A stretch of 25,000 nt of DNA from Owenia fusiformis (Eukaryota; Annelida; Polychaeta; Sabellida; Oweniidae): contig CAIIXF020000209.1 of the NCBI GenBank assembly GCA_903813345.2, forward strand, positions 1-25,000, written 5' to 3'. Of this stretch, positions 1 through 8,986 are shown one piece after another (position 1 is the first letter of the stretch; every line of letters starts with the position of its first letter). Below the pieces are notes generated by a model. That model saw only the letters and a program-made list of their open reading frames with translations, ran no database searches and was not told the origin of the DNA. The translations under genes and the position numbers were made by a program.

Positions 1-71
1 ATTCATGTAGTCATCACTAGTTTTGGAATTTTACGAGATCACTACTTGTTGCGTTTTTTTGATACGCCCTG
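1..71. mobile_element. Truncated end of a CAGGG-type TIR element
   Basis: Bases 61-71 read GATACGCCCTG and are followed by TATA. On the opposite strand this is CAGGGCGTATC, the same kind of terminus, next to TA, seen at both ends of the elements at 6474-7034 and 22637-23246. The rest of the element would lie left of the window. With only one terminus visible the call is tentative. Confidence 0.35.
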
Positions 72-1127
72 TATATAGCTACCGAATGAAGTTGTCATAT
101 TTATGACCAATACATCATGTGAGTCCATTATTTTTTGCCACTATTTAATTCTTTTTATAATTTATAGAAGCAACATAAACAAGTTCCATTCAATGACTTT
201 ATTCAATAGATTCAATGTGCTTTCTGTGTCTGTTTTTTGACAGGGATATAAGAATGATCATAATTTTAGTGAAAGTAAGCTATAAACATAATTAAGACCA
301 TAATTTTGAGTAAAATTGTAAATCTTAGTTCCAGTCTTTTAGTCTACCCAGTCTGTATCTAATCAGAATATTGGATGCGATGCAGTAAGGCGTTGTATTT
401 CCCGTAATCTAGAAATGCATACGATATCAGTTGAGGTGTGCCGGTATATATTGAGCAAATCCTAAGATATCTTTAAATAACATGTTTTTTAAAACAAGTT
501 ATTTTAGTGGCAAATCATCGTTCCCAATTCAGTCTATAAGTTCATTCAAAGATATGTCAAATTCTGAAACATGCAATTCCCACACTTTAAAAGTGAGATA
601 CGATTATCTGAAAAGATTCCGAAACAAAAGACTTTTACATATTGTCCTCAAGTATTGACTTGTACATCAATAAATACATTAGAATACATTCGAATAGAGG
701 CGTGTTCATAATGACCTCGTGATCTTACAGTTAGTTACTGAATAGCAGAATATTCAAAAGTATTTTGAAGAATGTAATTATTCCATCATGGCGCACAATA
801 ATGAAGTCTTCTGAATGGAAATGTGATATTTCAGCATACTTATATAAATCAGAATTGTCAATACGTAGTGTAGGAAAACAGACGAGATCCTAATACATTC
901 GTACCCAAAAAAAATTTGCGATAACCTGACAACATACGTAGCATTTTAGTACGTTCCACATCATTAGTTTGACGTGCTTTGTGGCACAAACATTCACGTA
1001 ATAGAAAAGCGTTTACATTGATTTTAGTTTCATTTGAAAGATAACAGATTCTTCTTTTAGGAAGAGTCAGATTATGTCACCAAAAATGTTATTTTGAAAA
1101 AATTGACATTTTACCTATAAAATTTAC

Positions 1128-1142
1128 AGGTCACGTTGACCT
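1128..1142. promoter_or_regulatory. Perfect IR3 palindrome (ERE-like)
   Basis: The sequence AGGTCA-cgt-TGACCT is an exact inverted repeat of the nuclear-receptor half-site with a 3-bp spacer, the consensus estrogen response element. A third half-site, TGACCT, follows at 1148-1153. It lies about 200 bp upstream of the first visible SLC1 exon. The match is direct; receptor binding is inference. Confidence 0.4.
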
Positions 1143-1343
1143 CGATTTGACCTTTGTTAGCCTACCTTCCAAATTATGCAATACTTTTCTGATGAGTTCG
1201 ATACGATAAGGTTTACATCGATACCAACAACATTATCATTAAGCAACCTTTATTCCTACTTAGTAACTGTTATCATGTAAAGTTTCCCGTTATGCTTATT
1301 TCTGCACATCCCAGAGCACATAGAGATATGTATAATATTTCAG

Positions 1344-1594
1344 GAGTTTCCTCACTGGACCCTCGTTCCAATGGTAAGATTGGCGGTGTTACTTTTGGCT
1401 ATATATGCTTAACACAAGCGATAGGTATTATCATTGGAATTGTTCTTGGACTTGTAATGCGACCGGGGGAGAAATTCAACCAAAATGTGTCACCAGTTTA
1501 CAGCACTGGCGAGACAATAAGTTACTCCGATTTATTTGCGGATTTATTCAGGAATATGATCCCAGAGAATATAGTTCAAGCATGCATGGAATCT
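1344..1594 (+). CDS. SLC1-like gene, exon A (TM3 region)
   Basis: Acceptor TTTCAG at 1338-1343 and donor GTAAGT at 1595-1600. The exon begins with the last two bases of a codon and ends on a codon boundary. It encodes SSLDPRSNGKIG, the conserved segment entering TM3, a hydrophobic helix ending in RPGEK, and FADLFRNMIPENIVQAC, which matches the family's L-x-RNM-P-N-hydrophobic-x-A pattern. Confidence 0.9.
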
Positions 1595-4500
1595 GTAAGT
1601 ATCCCCCGTAACGGATTTCTTTATTCGAATTCTCATTCATGTATGTTCAACCAATTTATTAACTGTTCGTAATACCACCTTGATGGCGATTTGAAAATAC
1701 CTTGAATTAATGGAAATAGTCTCATTTGGTCCCTTTTTAAGGGTGTTGCCAATGATATGGTCACACACTACAAAACTATAACGCTTTCAGATCCAGACGT
1801 CGAGAGAAGTGGTCACAAATAGTACATTAAACATCACTGAGGTCGTAAAAGAAATTGATTACCGGGATGGAATGAACACATTAGGTAAGTATTATCAGCT
1901 ACAATATTAATAGCATGTCGTTATTTTACATTCACATCTTGAATGCTGTATAAATCATCTGTTTTAAATGGTTTAAGGTATCATCATATTCAGTATAGTA
2001 TTTGGAATTGCCGCAAGTGCAACGGGGGATTCCGCCAAGCCTGTGTTAAACTTCTTCAGTGGAGTAAATGACATCGTCTTTAAAATGATGACTGCAATTA
2101 TGTGGTAGGTTATATTTTAACCAAAAGAGTCACTTATCATCTACCACTCTGGTCTTTCTGGTTTAAACTCATTTTTGATTGTTTGTTTTGTAAGTTCTCA
2201 GTTCATTGTTTACTCCTATTTTTCCAAGTTCTTAGGTCCTTTGTTAGCATCAATTTTTGAAACTTGCTGAAATTTTACAACTATGCTGAAACTTTTTATA
2301 TAATTTAGAAGTCTCTGTCGAAATCATATAACTAAAGTAAAGAAGTGAAGCGGAAGTGAGAGCGAGGAAGAAGAGAGTCTAAATGGTTGTGTCTCACTAT
2401 TTATCTAGTTACCCAAGTTACAAGTTGCACGGGTAACCTACAAGTTACACAGGTTTCAAGTTACAGGTTATCAAACACACAGAGGCATTTCACAAATTAC
2501 CAGGTTACAAGTTACACAAGCATGCATCAAGTTACACAGATTACAAGCAACAGCATCCCTAATGAAAGGGGGGGGGGGGGATAAAAATATTTGAATCTTT
2601 ATACTTTGTTCATAGTAACTTTTCTGACATAAAAAGTCCAATTTTTCATTCTGTGGTTGCTAGCTAGCTCGTTCATTTGACCAAATATCATTTTGTTCAG
2701 CTTTGAATTACTTATTTTATCTCATCTCTGCCATAGCCTTAAGATTTCGACATATTGTCTGGATTCCATGGATAACCATCCCATATCTCCACAGGTTGCT
2801 ACTGTTGGTGTTGTTGTTTTGACACATATATAGAATCGACAGGCTCGGTTTAGAAGTGTGCATGTGTTTATCAGCCCATAGGGTTTGGTGCCAGATACAC
2901 CTGCACCATATAACAGCACTGGAGCAACCAGCTGTCAAGCAATTTGCTGTAGATATCATGATGGATTCCTCCCGTGTCTCTGAATTTGGTGTTGATTAAA
3001 CAAAGTGCTCTTCCTGCTGATTTAGTTAGATGTTTCACAGCACTTGTCATGTCCGGGTGTTCATTGAACCTAAGCACCTCGGTATTTGTATTCATTCGTG
3101 TACTTCAGGATTGTGTTATCAAGCATGAAAATAGAGTCTTGTTGAGGCTTGATGCTTGCTCTGAAGTGTATTGTTTTGGTTTTCATGCCATTGATCGTAA
3201 AGCGCCACTTTTGGCACTACTGCTGTAATTTATTTAACATTGTTTGAAGGTTTTGTGCCGAATCTTTGATAAATACCACATCGTTTGCATATTTGGATTG
3301 ATGCATTTCACCGTTGCAAGAGACGCACATGTTAAGTTCTTTGATTTTCTATGTCATGTCGTTAATGTAGATGTTGAAGAGGGTCGAAGAAATCTGGGCC
3401 CCCTGCTGAATACCCGATAACACTGGAAAGTAGTTGGTTTGGTGTTCATTTACCCTCACAGAGCTCTTTGCAGCAGTGTATAACATGTATAAAGATTTGA
3501 TATCATAATACATGTTTCCTCTCACACCTATCCTGATGAGTTTATGGAACAGACAGACAGATGATTGATCTTGTCAAAGGCCTGCTTTGCTTCCACAAAA
3601 CATGAATATCAAGCTTCTATAGTTTCCTGTGATGAAGTATGGTATATATAAGGAGTGGATGTGGTCTATACAGCTTCGAATCATCCGGAATCCATTTTGT
3701 TCATCAGCCAGTATATCGTCGTCTCCTAGCCATCAACTTAGTCTCTTGTTGAGAACACAATATAGATCTTGCCAGGTACAGCTAGGAGTGTTATGCCTCT
3801 GTAGTTAAGAGGGATCGCTGGTCGTTGTTACAGGTTTTGTAGTTAGGGTTGATTATACCGTTTGTCCATTCATGTCCATTTCCCCCTCGATTACAATAGG
3901 TCGAAAATTGATGCTTTTGATGAATTTTTGAAAATCGTCATTCCCATGTTAACCAATGGGAAATAGAGGCAAATCAGAAATCTGGATATCTATTCAGTAA
4001 AAATATGTTTATATAGAAAATTGAATTCTCTAACTTTATGTTTAGTTTACTTGATGAATACTAAAGTTACAGAGCTTCAAAGTCATTTTTGAAAATCATT
4101 TTTCGCCTCCTGCGGTATTTCGGGTTAGGGTTAGGGTTAGGGTTCAAAGGGAGAGGTTTTTTGGAAAACAATTTTGACTTTAAAGACCTATAACTTCGTT
4201 GATCTGAAGAAACGTATTAATGTTTTGTTAAATAAAGTTAGCAATTTCAATTGCCTAGCTATGGCATTATTGGTGCTTATGGATATTATGCGATAATAAT
4301 TTTTTATGATTATATGCAGGTACTCTCCTATAGGGCTTGGTAGCCTCGTCGCTTCTGCTGTATTGAAGATATCAAATCTTCAATCAGCATTCGAGTCGCT
4401 TGGATATTTCTCATTAACCGTCACCATTGGTCTCTGCATCCACAGCTTGATTGTTCTTCCGGGAATATACTTCATAGCTTGCCGTAAGAATCCCTACAAG

Positions 4501-6102
4501 TTCTTGATCAAAATGATCCCTTCCATATTGGCAGGATTTATTCCTCCATCCAGGTAGGTATACAACAGTAAAATTAGGTAACCAAACGATAAAACAGCTT
4601 GACTTTAGTGCTCAAAGAGATCTTATTTAATTTTGATATGTAACGCCAATGAGTATGATATTGGACCGGTTTTATGTCAATGCATGAATCTGCCAATCAA
4701 TCACTCAATCTATTTCTCTACCAAGCAGTTGTCTGGTAACATGCATATCGTTCGATTGATTAATTGTTATCGTTTGACAAGATTAAAATGGCGTTCAACA
4801 TCAAATCCTACATCCATGATTATCAGAAGGTGTTCATTATTGTACTCCAGTATGGCAGCACTACCTCACTTATTTCTCAATACGGCTAGCATTGGGATAG
4901 ACGATCGTGTTAGCAAGTTTGTCCTTCCAATAAGCGTCAACATCAATAGAGATGGCTCTGTTCTGTTCATATGTGTGGCTGTGTTGTTTGCGTCACAGAG
5001 TATCGGAATCTCGCTCACGGTGACTAAAGTAATAGTACTAGGGTAAGTCGCACTGTACATGAACAGAAATTTTAAAGAACAGAAATTTTAAAGAACTGAC
5101 TTTTATAAATTTTCTCTTAACATGAAAAAAGTTATAATGGCTATGAAAATACAAAGCATCGAATTATGAAACCAAAAATGTTTTATTTATAAATCAATAT
5201 GATCACAATGTGAGTGTATTCAAAAGACATCTACTGTGTATAACCCAAACGCTCCTACATATACACGTACGATGGAGCGTTTCATTACTAAATCTAATCA
5301 ACGAAACGCTCCGGACTAAGAAAATGGCTTGCGGAAATGATTAGGTAAAAGGTTTTCCAGATCTTTGCTCAGGGTATTGCTTATCGAATGGTACATAATA
5401 TGTCACAATAACCAGAAAACGTGTGACATGTAAGAATAACGAGTAGTGAAACAATACTCACGGCAATCGGTGGATCTTCATAAGCCGCCATTTTATTTCA
5501 CTTCGTAGCGTTTCCGCGTAAATGGAACGCTTCGTTGTGCATGTAGGAGCGTTTGGGTTGTACACCTATTACATAGTAAACGTGTGATGCTTTTATAGAT
5601 GTCTCTGCTTTGCATCGTCGTTTGGTGTTGCCGTGGTTCCAAGTTCAAGTCTAGTAATACTGGTTTTACTAGGTGGCGCTCTAGATCTGCCTATGAATGA
5701 CTCTATAGCGCTCTTCTTCACATTAGAATGGCTTAAGTAAGGATGCCTTTCTTCCAACACTGACTAGACCATTGTTTTACTGTATATGTTGATTAAGTAT
5801 AGTAGCTTCTATAATCACATGGATAATTCGATAACAAAATATTACGGAAAGCAGAATGTCAGATAAGATAGAACTCAAACTTGATGGTGTTTTTATTTCT
5901 CTCTTCTAGTGACCGCCTAAGAACGGCTACCAATGTGCTTAGTCATGCTACGGGATGTGCCCTCGTAAATGACATTTGCAGAAACGACCTTGATAAGCAT
6001 TCTAGTTTTGACGATACTCCAGAATATGATCTTGACAAGGCCAAGGGTGACTATATCAAAGTGTCTACAGAACTAAATGGAGACTGTGATAGTTCTTTGT
6101 GA
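1344..6102 (+). CDS. Divergent SLC1/EAAT-family transporter, 5' partial
   Basis: Seven exons (1344-1594, 1791-1884, 1978-2104, 4320-4553, 4851-5042, 5599-5736, 5910-6102) join in consistent phase at GT/AG borders to give 408 residues plus TGA. Family members carry glutamate, aspartate or neutral amino acids across the plasma membrane. In window numbering: TM3 at about 14-42; an exon B loop with N-glycosylation sequons NST (93) and NIT (97); HP1 near 228-243; TM7 with NRDGS at 267-271; HP2 at 300-330; TM8 with DRLRTATNVL from 346. Kept: the substrate arginine (R349), N353, N267 and D269. Changed, by eye alignment to EAATs and archaeal GltPh: NMDGT to NRDGS, TM7 coupling Glu to I275, PQAG to PSSS in HP2, TM8 D405 equivalent to H357, D390 to E342, S93 to Q24. 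The C-terminus SSL fits a class I PDZ ligand. TM1-TM2 exons are missing, presumably left of the window. Family assignment is secure; transport activity is not. Confidence 0.9.
1791..1884 (+). CDS. SLC1-like gene, exon B (extracellular 4B-4C loop)
   Basis: 94-bp exon with acceptor CTTTCAG ending at 1790 and donor GTAAGT at 1885. It encodes a hydrophilic loop with two overlapping-range sequons, NST and NIT, and ends in DGMNTLG. The long glycosylated loop between TM3 and the later TM4 segments is a metazoan EAAT trait that is absent from prokaryotic relatives. Confidence 0.85.
1978..2104 (+). CDS. SLC1-like gene, exon C (TM4c-TM5 start)
   Basis: Acceptor TTAAG at 1973-1977, donor GTAGGT at 2105. 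It encodes IIIFSIVFGIAAS, then a GD-containing turn, then NFFSGVNDIVFKMMTAIM. This aligns with the family segment G-L-V-V-F-S-I-x-F-G followed by FF-x-x-N-x-x-x-x-K and IMW. The split TGG codon is completed by exon D, restoring the conserved MWYSP motif. Confidence 0.9.
2407..2550. repeat. Minisatellite of AAGTTACA-type units
   Basis: Imperfect tandem copies of a motif close to CAAGTTACACAGGTTA, for example around 2417, 2440, 2456, 2500 and 2528. It lies in the intron between exons C and D. The encoded open frame has no family resemblance and is explained by the repeat. Confidence 0.75.
2568..2580. repeat. Poly-G tract (13 G)
   Basis: A run of 13 G just beyond the minisatellite and next to the 3' end of the antisense LINE remnant. 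A second run of 10 G occurs at 14338-14347. Confidence 0.8.
2599..3850 (-). mobile_element. Degenerate non-LTR (LINE) reverse transcriptase
   Basis: Read on the minus strand from high to low coordinates, broken frames give the reverse transcriptase motifs in order: NYRGITLLAVPGKI (about 3812-3771), WLGDDDILADEQNGFR then RSCIDHI (about 3740-3675), FVEAKQAFDKIN (about 3595-3558), GIQQGAQISSTLFNIYIND (3417-3358) and the catalytic-box region KYANDVVFIKDS (about 3297-3262). A post-RT region follows with KSAGRAL, FRDTGGIHHDIYSKLL, YGAGVSGTKPYG and ESRQYVEILRLWQR, ending at a TAA at 2601-2599. The catalytic YADD is YAND here, and several stops and frame changes are present, so the copy is dead. It lies antisense in the SLC1 intron. 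The 5' part (ORF1, endonuclease) is not seen, as is usual for truncated LINE copies. Confidence 0.85.
4122..4144 (+). repeat. Interstitial telomere-type array (TTAGGG)3
   Basis: GGG, three exact TTAGGG units (4125-4142) and a trailing TT lie in the intron about 180 bp before exon D. TTAGGG is the common metazoan telomere repeat. Confidence 0.85.
4320..4553 (+). CDS. SLC1-like gene, exon D (TM5-TM6, start of HP1)
   Basis: Acceptor ATGCAG ending at 4319, donor GTAGGT at 4554. The first G completes the tryptophan of MWYSPIG. It encodes YSPIGLGSLVAS, a TM6 with VTIGLCIHSLIVLPGIYF and the conserved RKNPYKF. This matches the family pattern SP-G, the I-G-L-x-I-H core and the T/C-RKNP loop. Confidence 0.93.
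4851..5042 (+). CDS. SLC1-like gene, exon E (HP1-TM7)
   Basis: The acceptor at 4850 (TACTCCAG) was chosen over one at 4826 because joining 4553 to 4851 gives PPSSMAALP, which aligns without a gap to the family's SSSATLP hairpin. Donor GTAAGT at 5043. It encodes IGIDDRVSKFVLP and NINRDGSVLF, the TM7 Na+/substrate motif, normally NMDGT. The proton/K+-coupling glutamate position is isoleucine. Confidence 0.9.
5236..5565. mobile_element. MITE with about 29-bp terminal inverted repeats
   Basis: The left end GTGTATAACCCAAACGCTCC is mirrored by GGAGCGTTTGGGTTGTACAC at the right end, with about 25 of 29 arm positions matching. The 330-bp body has no coding capacity and contains further GGAGCGTTTC-type inverted motifs. 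The flanks CTACT and CTATT could be a diverged target duplication. It sits in the SLC1 intron between exons E and F and ends 33 bp before exon F. Confidence 0.8.
5599..5736 (+). CDS. SLC1-like gene, exon F (HP2-TM8 start)
   Basis: Acceptor TTTATAG ending at 5598, donor GTAAGG at 5737. It encodes FASSFGVAVVPSSSLV, at the place of the family hairpin with G-A-A-S-I-P-Q-A-G, then ALDLPMNDSIALFFTLEWL leading into TM8. The frame and hydrophobic pattern are kept, but the gate residues differ. Confidence 0.9.
5910..6102 (+). CDS. SLC1-like gene, last exon G (TM8 and C-tail)
   Basis: Acceptor TCTTCTAG ending at 5909, stop TGA at 6100-6102. It encodes DRLRTATNVLSHATGCALV, matching TM8 of EAATs except that the invariant GD before the second half reads SH. 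A 40-residue cytoplasmic tail follows and ends DSSL. Confidence 0.93.
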
Positions 6103-6413
6103 TAGTCGAGGTAATGATGGCAGTTCGTAACAAAAGCGAAAGGAAAGCAGATCAATTAATGGAAAACACAAAGGGCATCATTGAAACTACCTTATTACCA
6201 CTTTAAACACATCTAAATGGGTCAAGACTCTTTCCCGTTTTGATACGTAGATGTAGGATTACGAAATCCTGATATTCCATCCACAACGCCGAAAATAATA
6301 TGTTATTTTCCTTCATACACCGTGGACATTAATCAGTTTACACACCTGTCTGATTCATACCGGCTGCTACTTGTAATCGGATGCTCAATTGTTTTTAGAA
6401 ATTAACTCACTCG

Positions 6414-6471
6414 AATAAAGATATGGTCATCTCTAAATCCTAGTGCATTCCTCTTCTTATTTTATAATAAA
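6414..6471 (+). promoter_or_regulatory. Candidate polyadenylation signals of the SLC1-like gene
   Basis: AATAAA hexamers occur at 6414-6419 and 6466-6471, about 310 and 365 bp after the stop codon. The second abuts the left end of the MITE at 6474, so that insertion may set the end of the 3' UTR. Confidence 0.45.
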
Positions 6472-6473
6472 TA

Positions 6474-7034
6474 CAGGGTGGTCAAAAAACGGAAACCCTT
6501 ACACGTTTTCGTCATATCTTTTTTGTCATTTTAAGGAATAACTCCCTGATATTTTAAATATTAGTACACCATTTAATTACCCATGAGCCTAATGTTTTTC
6601 ATGACCATCGGATTGATACCGTAGTAACAATGTTAAAGCCCCAATTGGCCACTATTTCGCTGTCGGAAAACCTGCACACGCTATTCAAAATGTCCCTACC
6701 TATGGGTATATGGCAGAGATAGAGTGTATGATTTTGATCTCAGGACAATTACAGACCTCAAAAGTGAGATCATTTGTGTCATTATCATCATACCTGCTGA
6801 GGAATGCATTTGGGTCATTGACAATTGCGCAGGTTTGCCTACATCGCGATGATGGCCAAACACCCGAAGCTTGTTGTTCAAAGTGTTGTAAAATTGTGAG
6901 TATCACTCTGATTGTCATGAAATATGGTAGGATGGCAATTGAATGAGGTACACATTTGTGAAATATCAGGGAGTAATTTCTTAAAATGAAAAAGATATGA
7001 GGAAAATGCAGGCTTTCCGTTTTTGACCACCCTG
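6474..7034. mobile_element. CAGGGTGGTC-type MITE with TA flanks
   Basis: The left end CAGGGTGGTCAAAAAACGG is mirrored by CCGTTTTTGACCACCCTG at 7017-7034. Both ends are flanked by TA (6472-6473 and 7035-7036), as in Tc1/mariner-type insertions. Inner bases also pair (ACTCCCTGATATTT against AAATATCAGGGAGT), giving arms of roughly 80 bp. No transposase frame is seen. Confidence 0.85.
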
Positions 7035-7476
7035 TACATACAGGTCCGAAAATAATAGGAACATTCAGTTGTTCGTTTTTATATGAACCAGTGTTCAATA
7101 ACTGAAAGCACCTGTCACTATATGCAGAGCCTACACCAACGAGTGCTTACTGGTCCAGGTGCCCAAAATAGCTGATCCGTGGAATCATTTTGGATTGGAA
7201 TTAAGATTCATTTTTGGGCCCTGTATTTTAAATTGCCATGACAGAAAATAGATTCTCAAAATGAAAACTGAATGGACAATGGACAACTATGACCTATTTT
7301 CTAATCATTGTGTTACGACTTTTTTAAATTCAGAAATTATCTATTTATTTAGAAAAATTACGTGTACATGTCATTTTTTATAATGTCACTGTCATATTCC
7401 TCACTCTTTCATTGGTCCATGTCCTACACGTAAGCAATATGTCAAGTCACGTGACTTCCATTGAATATTATCAGTT

Positions 7477-7615
7477 ATCACACGTTTCAGCATGTGATAC
7501 AGGAAATATTCCACGAAAGGTAATACTGTATCATCCACGAAAGCGAAGCTTGAGTGGTGATACATTGTTACCCGAGTGGAATATTTCCTGTATCACATAA
7601 GTTGAAACGTGTGAT
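7477..7615. repeat. Long hairpin, about 40-bp arms
   Basis: ATCACACGTTTCAGCATGTG (from 7477) and the following bases to TTCCAC are mirrored at 7575-7615 by GTGGAATATTTCCTGTATCA ending in GAAACGTGTGAT. The loop is about 60 bp. Just upstream, 7444-7457 is the perfect palindrome AAGTCACGTGACTT with a CACGTG core. Confidence 0.8.
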
Positions 7616-7619
7616 GACG

Positions 7620-8085
7620 ATTTTATCACATGTCTAGGAATTTTGAAGCATTTTGATTTGGTCAGTTATGATTGTGTTCAGTACCCTGGGGTCCGTTTTT
7701 GAAACTGTCGTAACTTACGATTTGGTCGCAAGTCATTGTTCCTTAAAACAGAGACACATGGATTTCTCGGAATCGTAAGTTACGATCGTACGAAAAACGA
7801 ACCCCTGTACTCCTGGTAACTATTATAATTTTTGATTTCGCTTTGAAGCAATGTGACATCATACCGTTGTATTCGTACTTGTTTGTGAAATAGTATGACG
7901 TCATATTGATTTCCTTAGCTAGGAAGTGATATAACCAGTGACGTCACATCGTTGCTATTGACTCCGTAGTGATACAGCCCACCGTATCACATGAAAATTA
8001 GTCACGTGCCATGTGATACGGAATATACATCATCACAATTGACCAATCAAAATGCTTAGACACTCCTATTCATGTGATAACAAAT
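7620..8085. mobile_element. Inverted-repeat element interrupted by a nested MITE
   Basis: Bases 7622-7675 (TTTATCACATGTCTAGGAAT onward, with AAGCATTTTGATTTGGTCAG) are mirrored at about 8036-8085 (TTGACCAATCAAAATGCTTA onward, ending ATGTGATAA). Between the arms lie the separate TIR element 7681-7810 and two full CRE octamers. The arrangement suggests an older palindromic element with a younger insertion inside. Confidence 0.65.
7681..7810. mobile_element. Short 130-bp TIR element
   Basis: GTACCCTGGGGTCCGTTTTT at the left end is mirrored by a right end whose reverse complement begins GTACAGGGGTTCGTTTTTCG. The arms continue with GTCGTAACTTACGATT and its mirror AATCGTAAGTTACGAT. No coding capacity. 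Confidence 0.8.
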
Positions 8086-8089
8086 GATA

Positions 8090-8849
8090 TTCACTAGTCC
8101 CGACTTAGTCCACTGTAATTTTGATTTTCTATATCCGGAGTACATTGTTATGAGAGAATCAGATCTATCATGAAGCCTAACAAAAGATTGTTCCAATTAA
8201 TTTTTTCATGGTATATATAAATAAGACATGAATAATAGTTTGTTTTTCCATTATTGTGGGGAATATAACGGTGAAAGATGCACAGGTATTCACCTAAATA
8301 GAATTAAATATTTGTTTTATACTTTATCATTTTTATATGACAAATATTCATTACTTTTAGATTAGAGGTTTTAAGTTATAGATAAAATGATGTAAATATC
8401 CTACGTGCACATGTCCTACAAGGCTGTCATATCGTCGATCTAATTAATTAACACGGTATGCTTTAGAACTTTATTACTTGTTCGTACTCAAGATTCTCAG
8501 CAATTAACAAATGTACTTTTACGATTTGATTAAAAATAAGCATTCTATGCAGCAATTTATTCAATACTACATGTATTCCATGAAAAATAAACAAGCATTT
8601 AAATTACATTTAGTCTTAAAAGAGTTAAAAATAAAATATAACAAGGTCCAGACGTGCCCTCTTTTCTTGAGTGAGAAATTAAAAAGCACATTTTATAGAA
8701 ACTCGGTTGGGAGAGGATGGTGCCTGTTTATGTATTCACTCGAAAAAGCTCAAATTGCCAATGTTCATAGCTGTAGGCATGCTATGCTAATTGCTAGGGC
8801 TGGGTGAAAATTTGCACCATAATATTAATAACAGAAAGCCGATGTCCAA
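8090..8849. other. AT-rich intergenic stretch, gene 2 3' flank
   Basis: No gene or clear repeat is seen. The stretch lies between the palindrome cluster and the stop codon of the CAT-like gene and should hold that gene's 3' UTR. Short open frames here have no family resemblance. Confidence 0.5.
8556..8561 (-). promoter_or_regulatory. Candidate polyadenylation signal of the CAT-like gene
   Basis: TTTATT on the plus strand, AATAAA on the minus strand, about 290 bp after the stop codon at 8850. Another copy lies at 8470-8475. Confidence 0.4.
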
Positions 8850-8986
8850 CTAATCATCAGAAGATCGATGGCCGGATTCGAGTCTATCCGAGGGTGTCAG
8901 TAAAACTTGTTCTTCATCAGGGGCATTCGATAAAACCTGGGCCTCGTTGCCATGTTTTATCCCATAACAAAAGTAAACCGCCATTC
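8850..8986 (-). CDS. CAT-like gene, exon 4 (end of TM14, C-tail)
   Basis: Minus-strand acceptor TATACTTTTAG just above 8986; the first two bases complete the glycine split from exon 3. It encodes MAVYFCYGIKHGNEA, matching the CAT segment FLIYFGYGIRHSTEA, then a polar tail ending SSDD and TAG at 8852-8850. Too short for a 60-residue frame search; found by matching the conserved YGI-R/K-H. Confidence 0.9.

Larger units (their letters stand above)
1..1343. other. Non-coding flank, intron or upstream of gene 1
   Basis: No exon was found here. The first visible SLC1 exon begins at 1344 with a splice acceptor, so the exons for TM1 and TM2 must lie upstream of the window or be too diverged to see. 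I looked for the usual TM2 segment ending just before the SSLD motif and did not find it. The stretch is AT-rich. It contains the end of a CAGGG-type inverted-repeat element at its extreme left and a perfect AGGTCA palindrome at 1128-1142. Confidence 0.6.

Noticed and set aside
1292-1672. Continuous 126-codon frame as a single-exon gene
   Set aside because: Only 1344-1594 has SLC1 similarity; both sides are intron with clear splice sites.
2717-3228. Several overlapping short frames as small genes
   Set aside because: The minus-strand frames are pieces of the broken LINE coding region, and the plus-strand frame 2974-3228 is its shadow.
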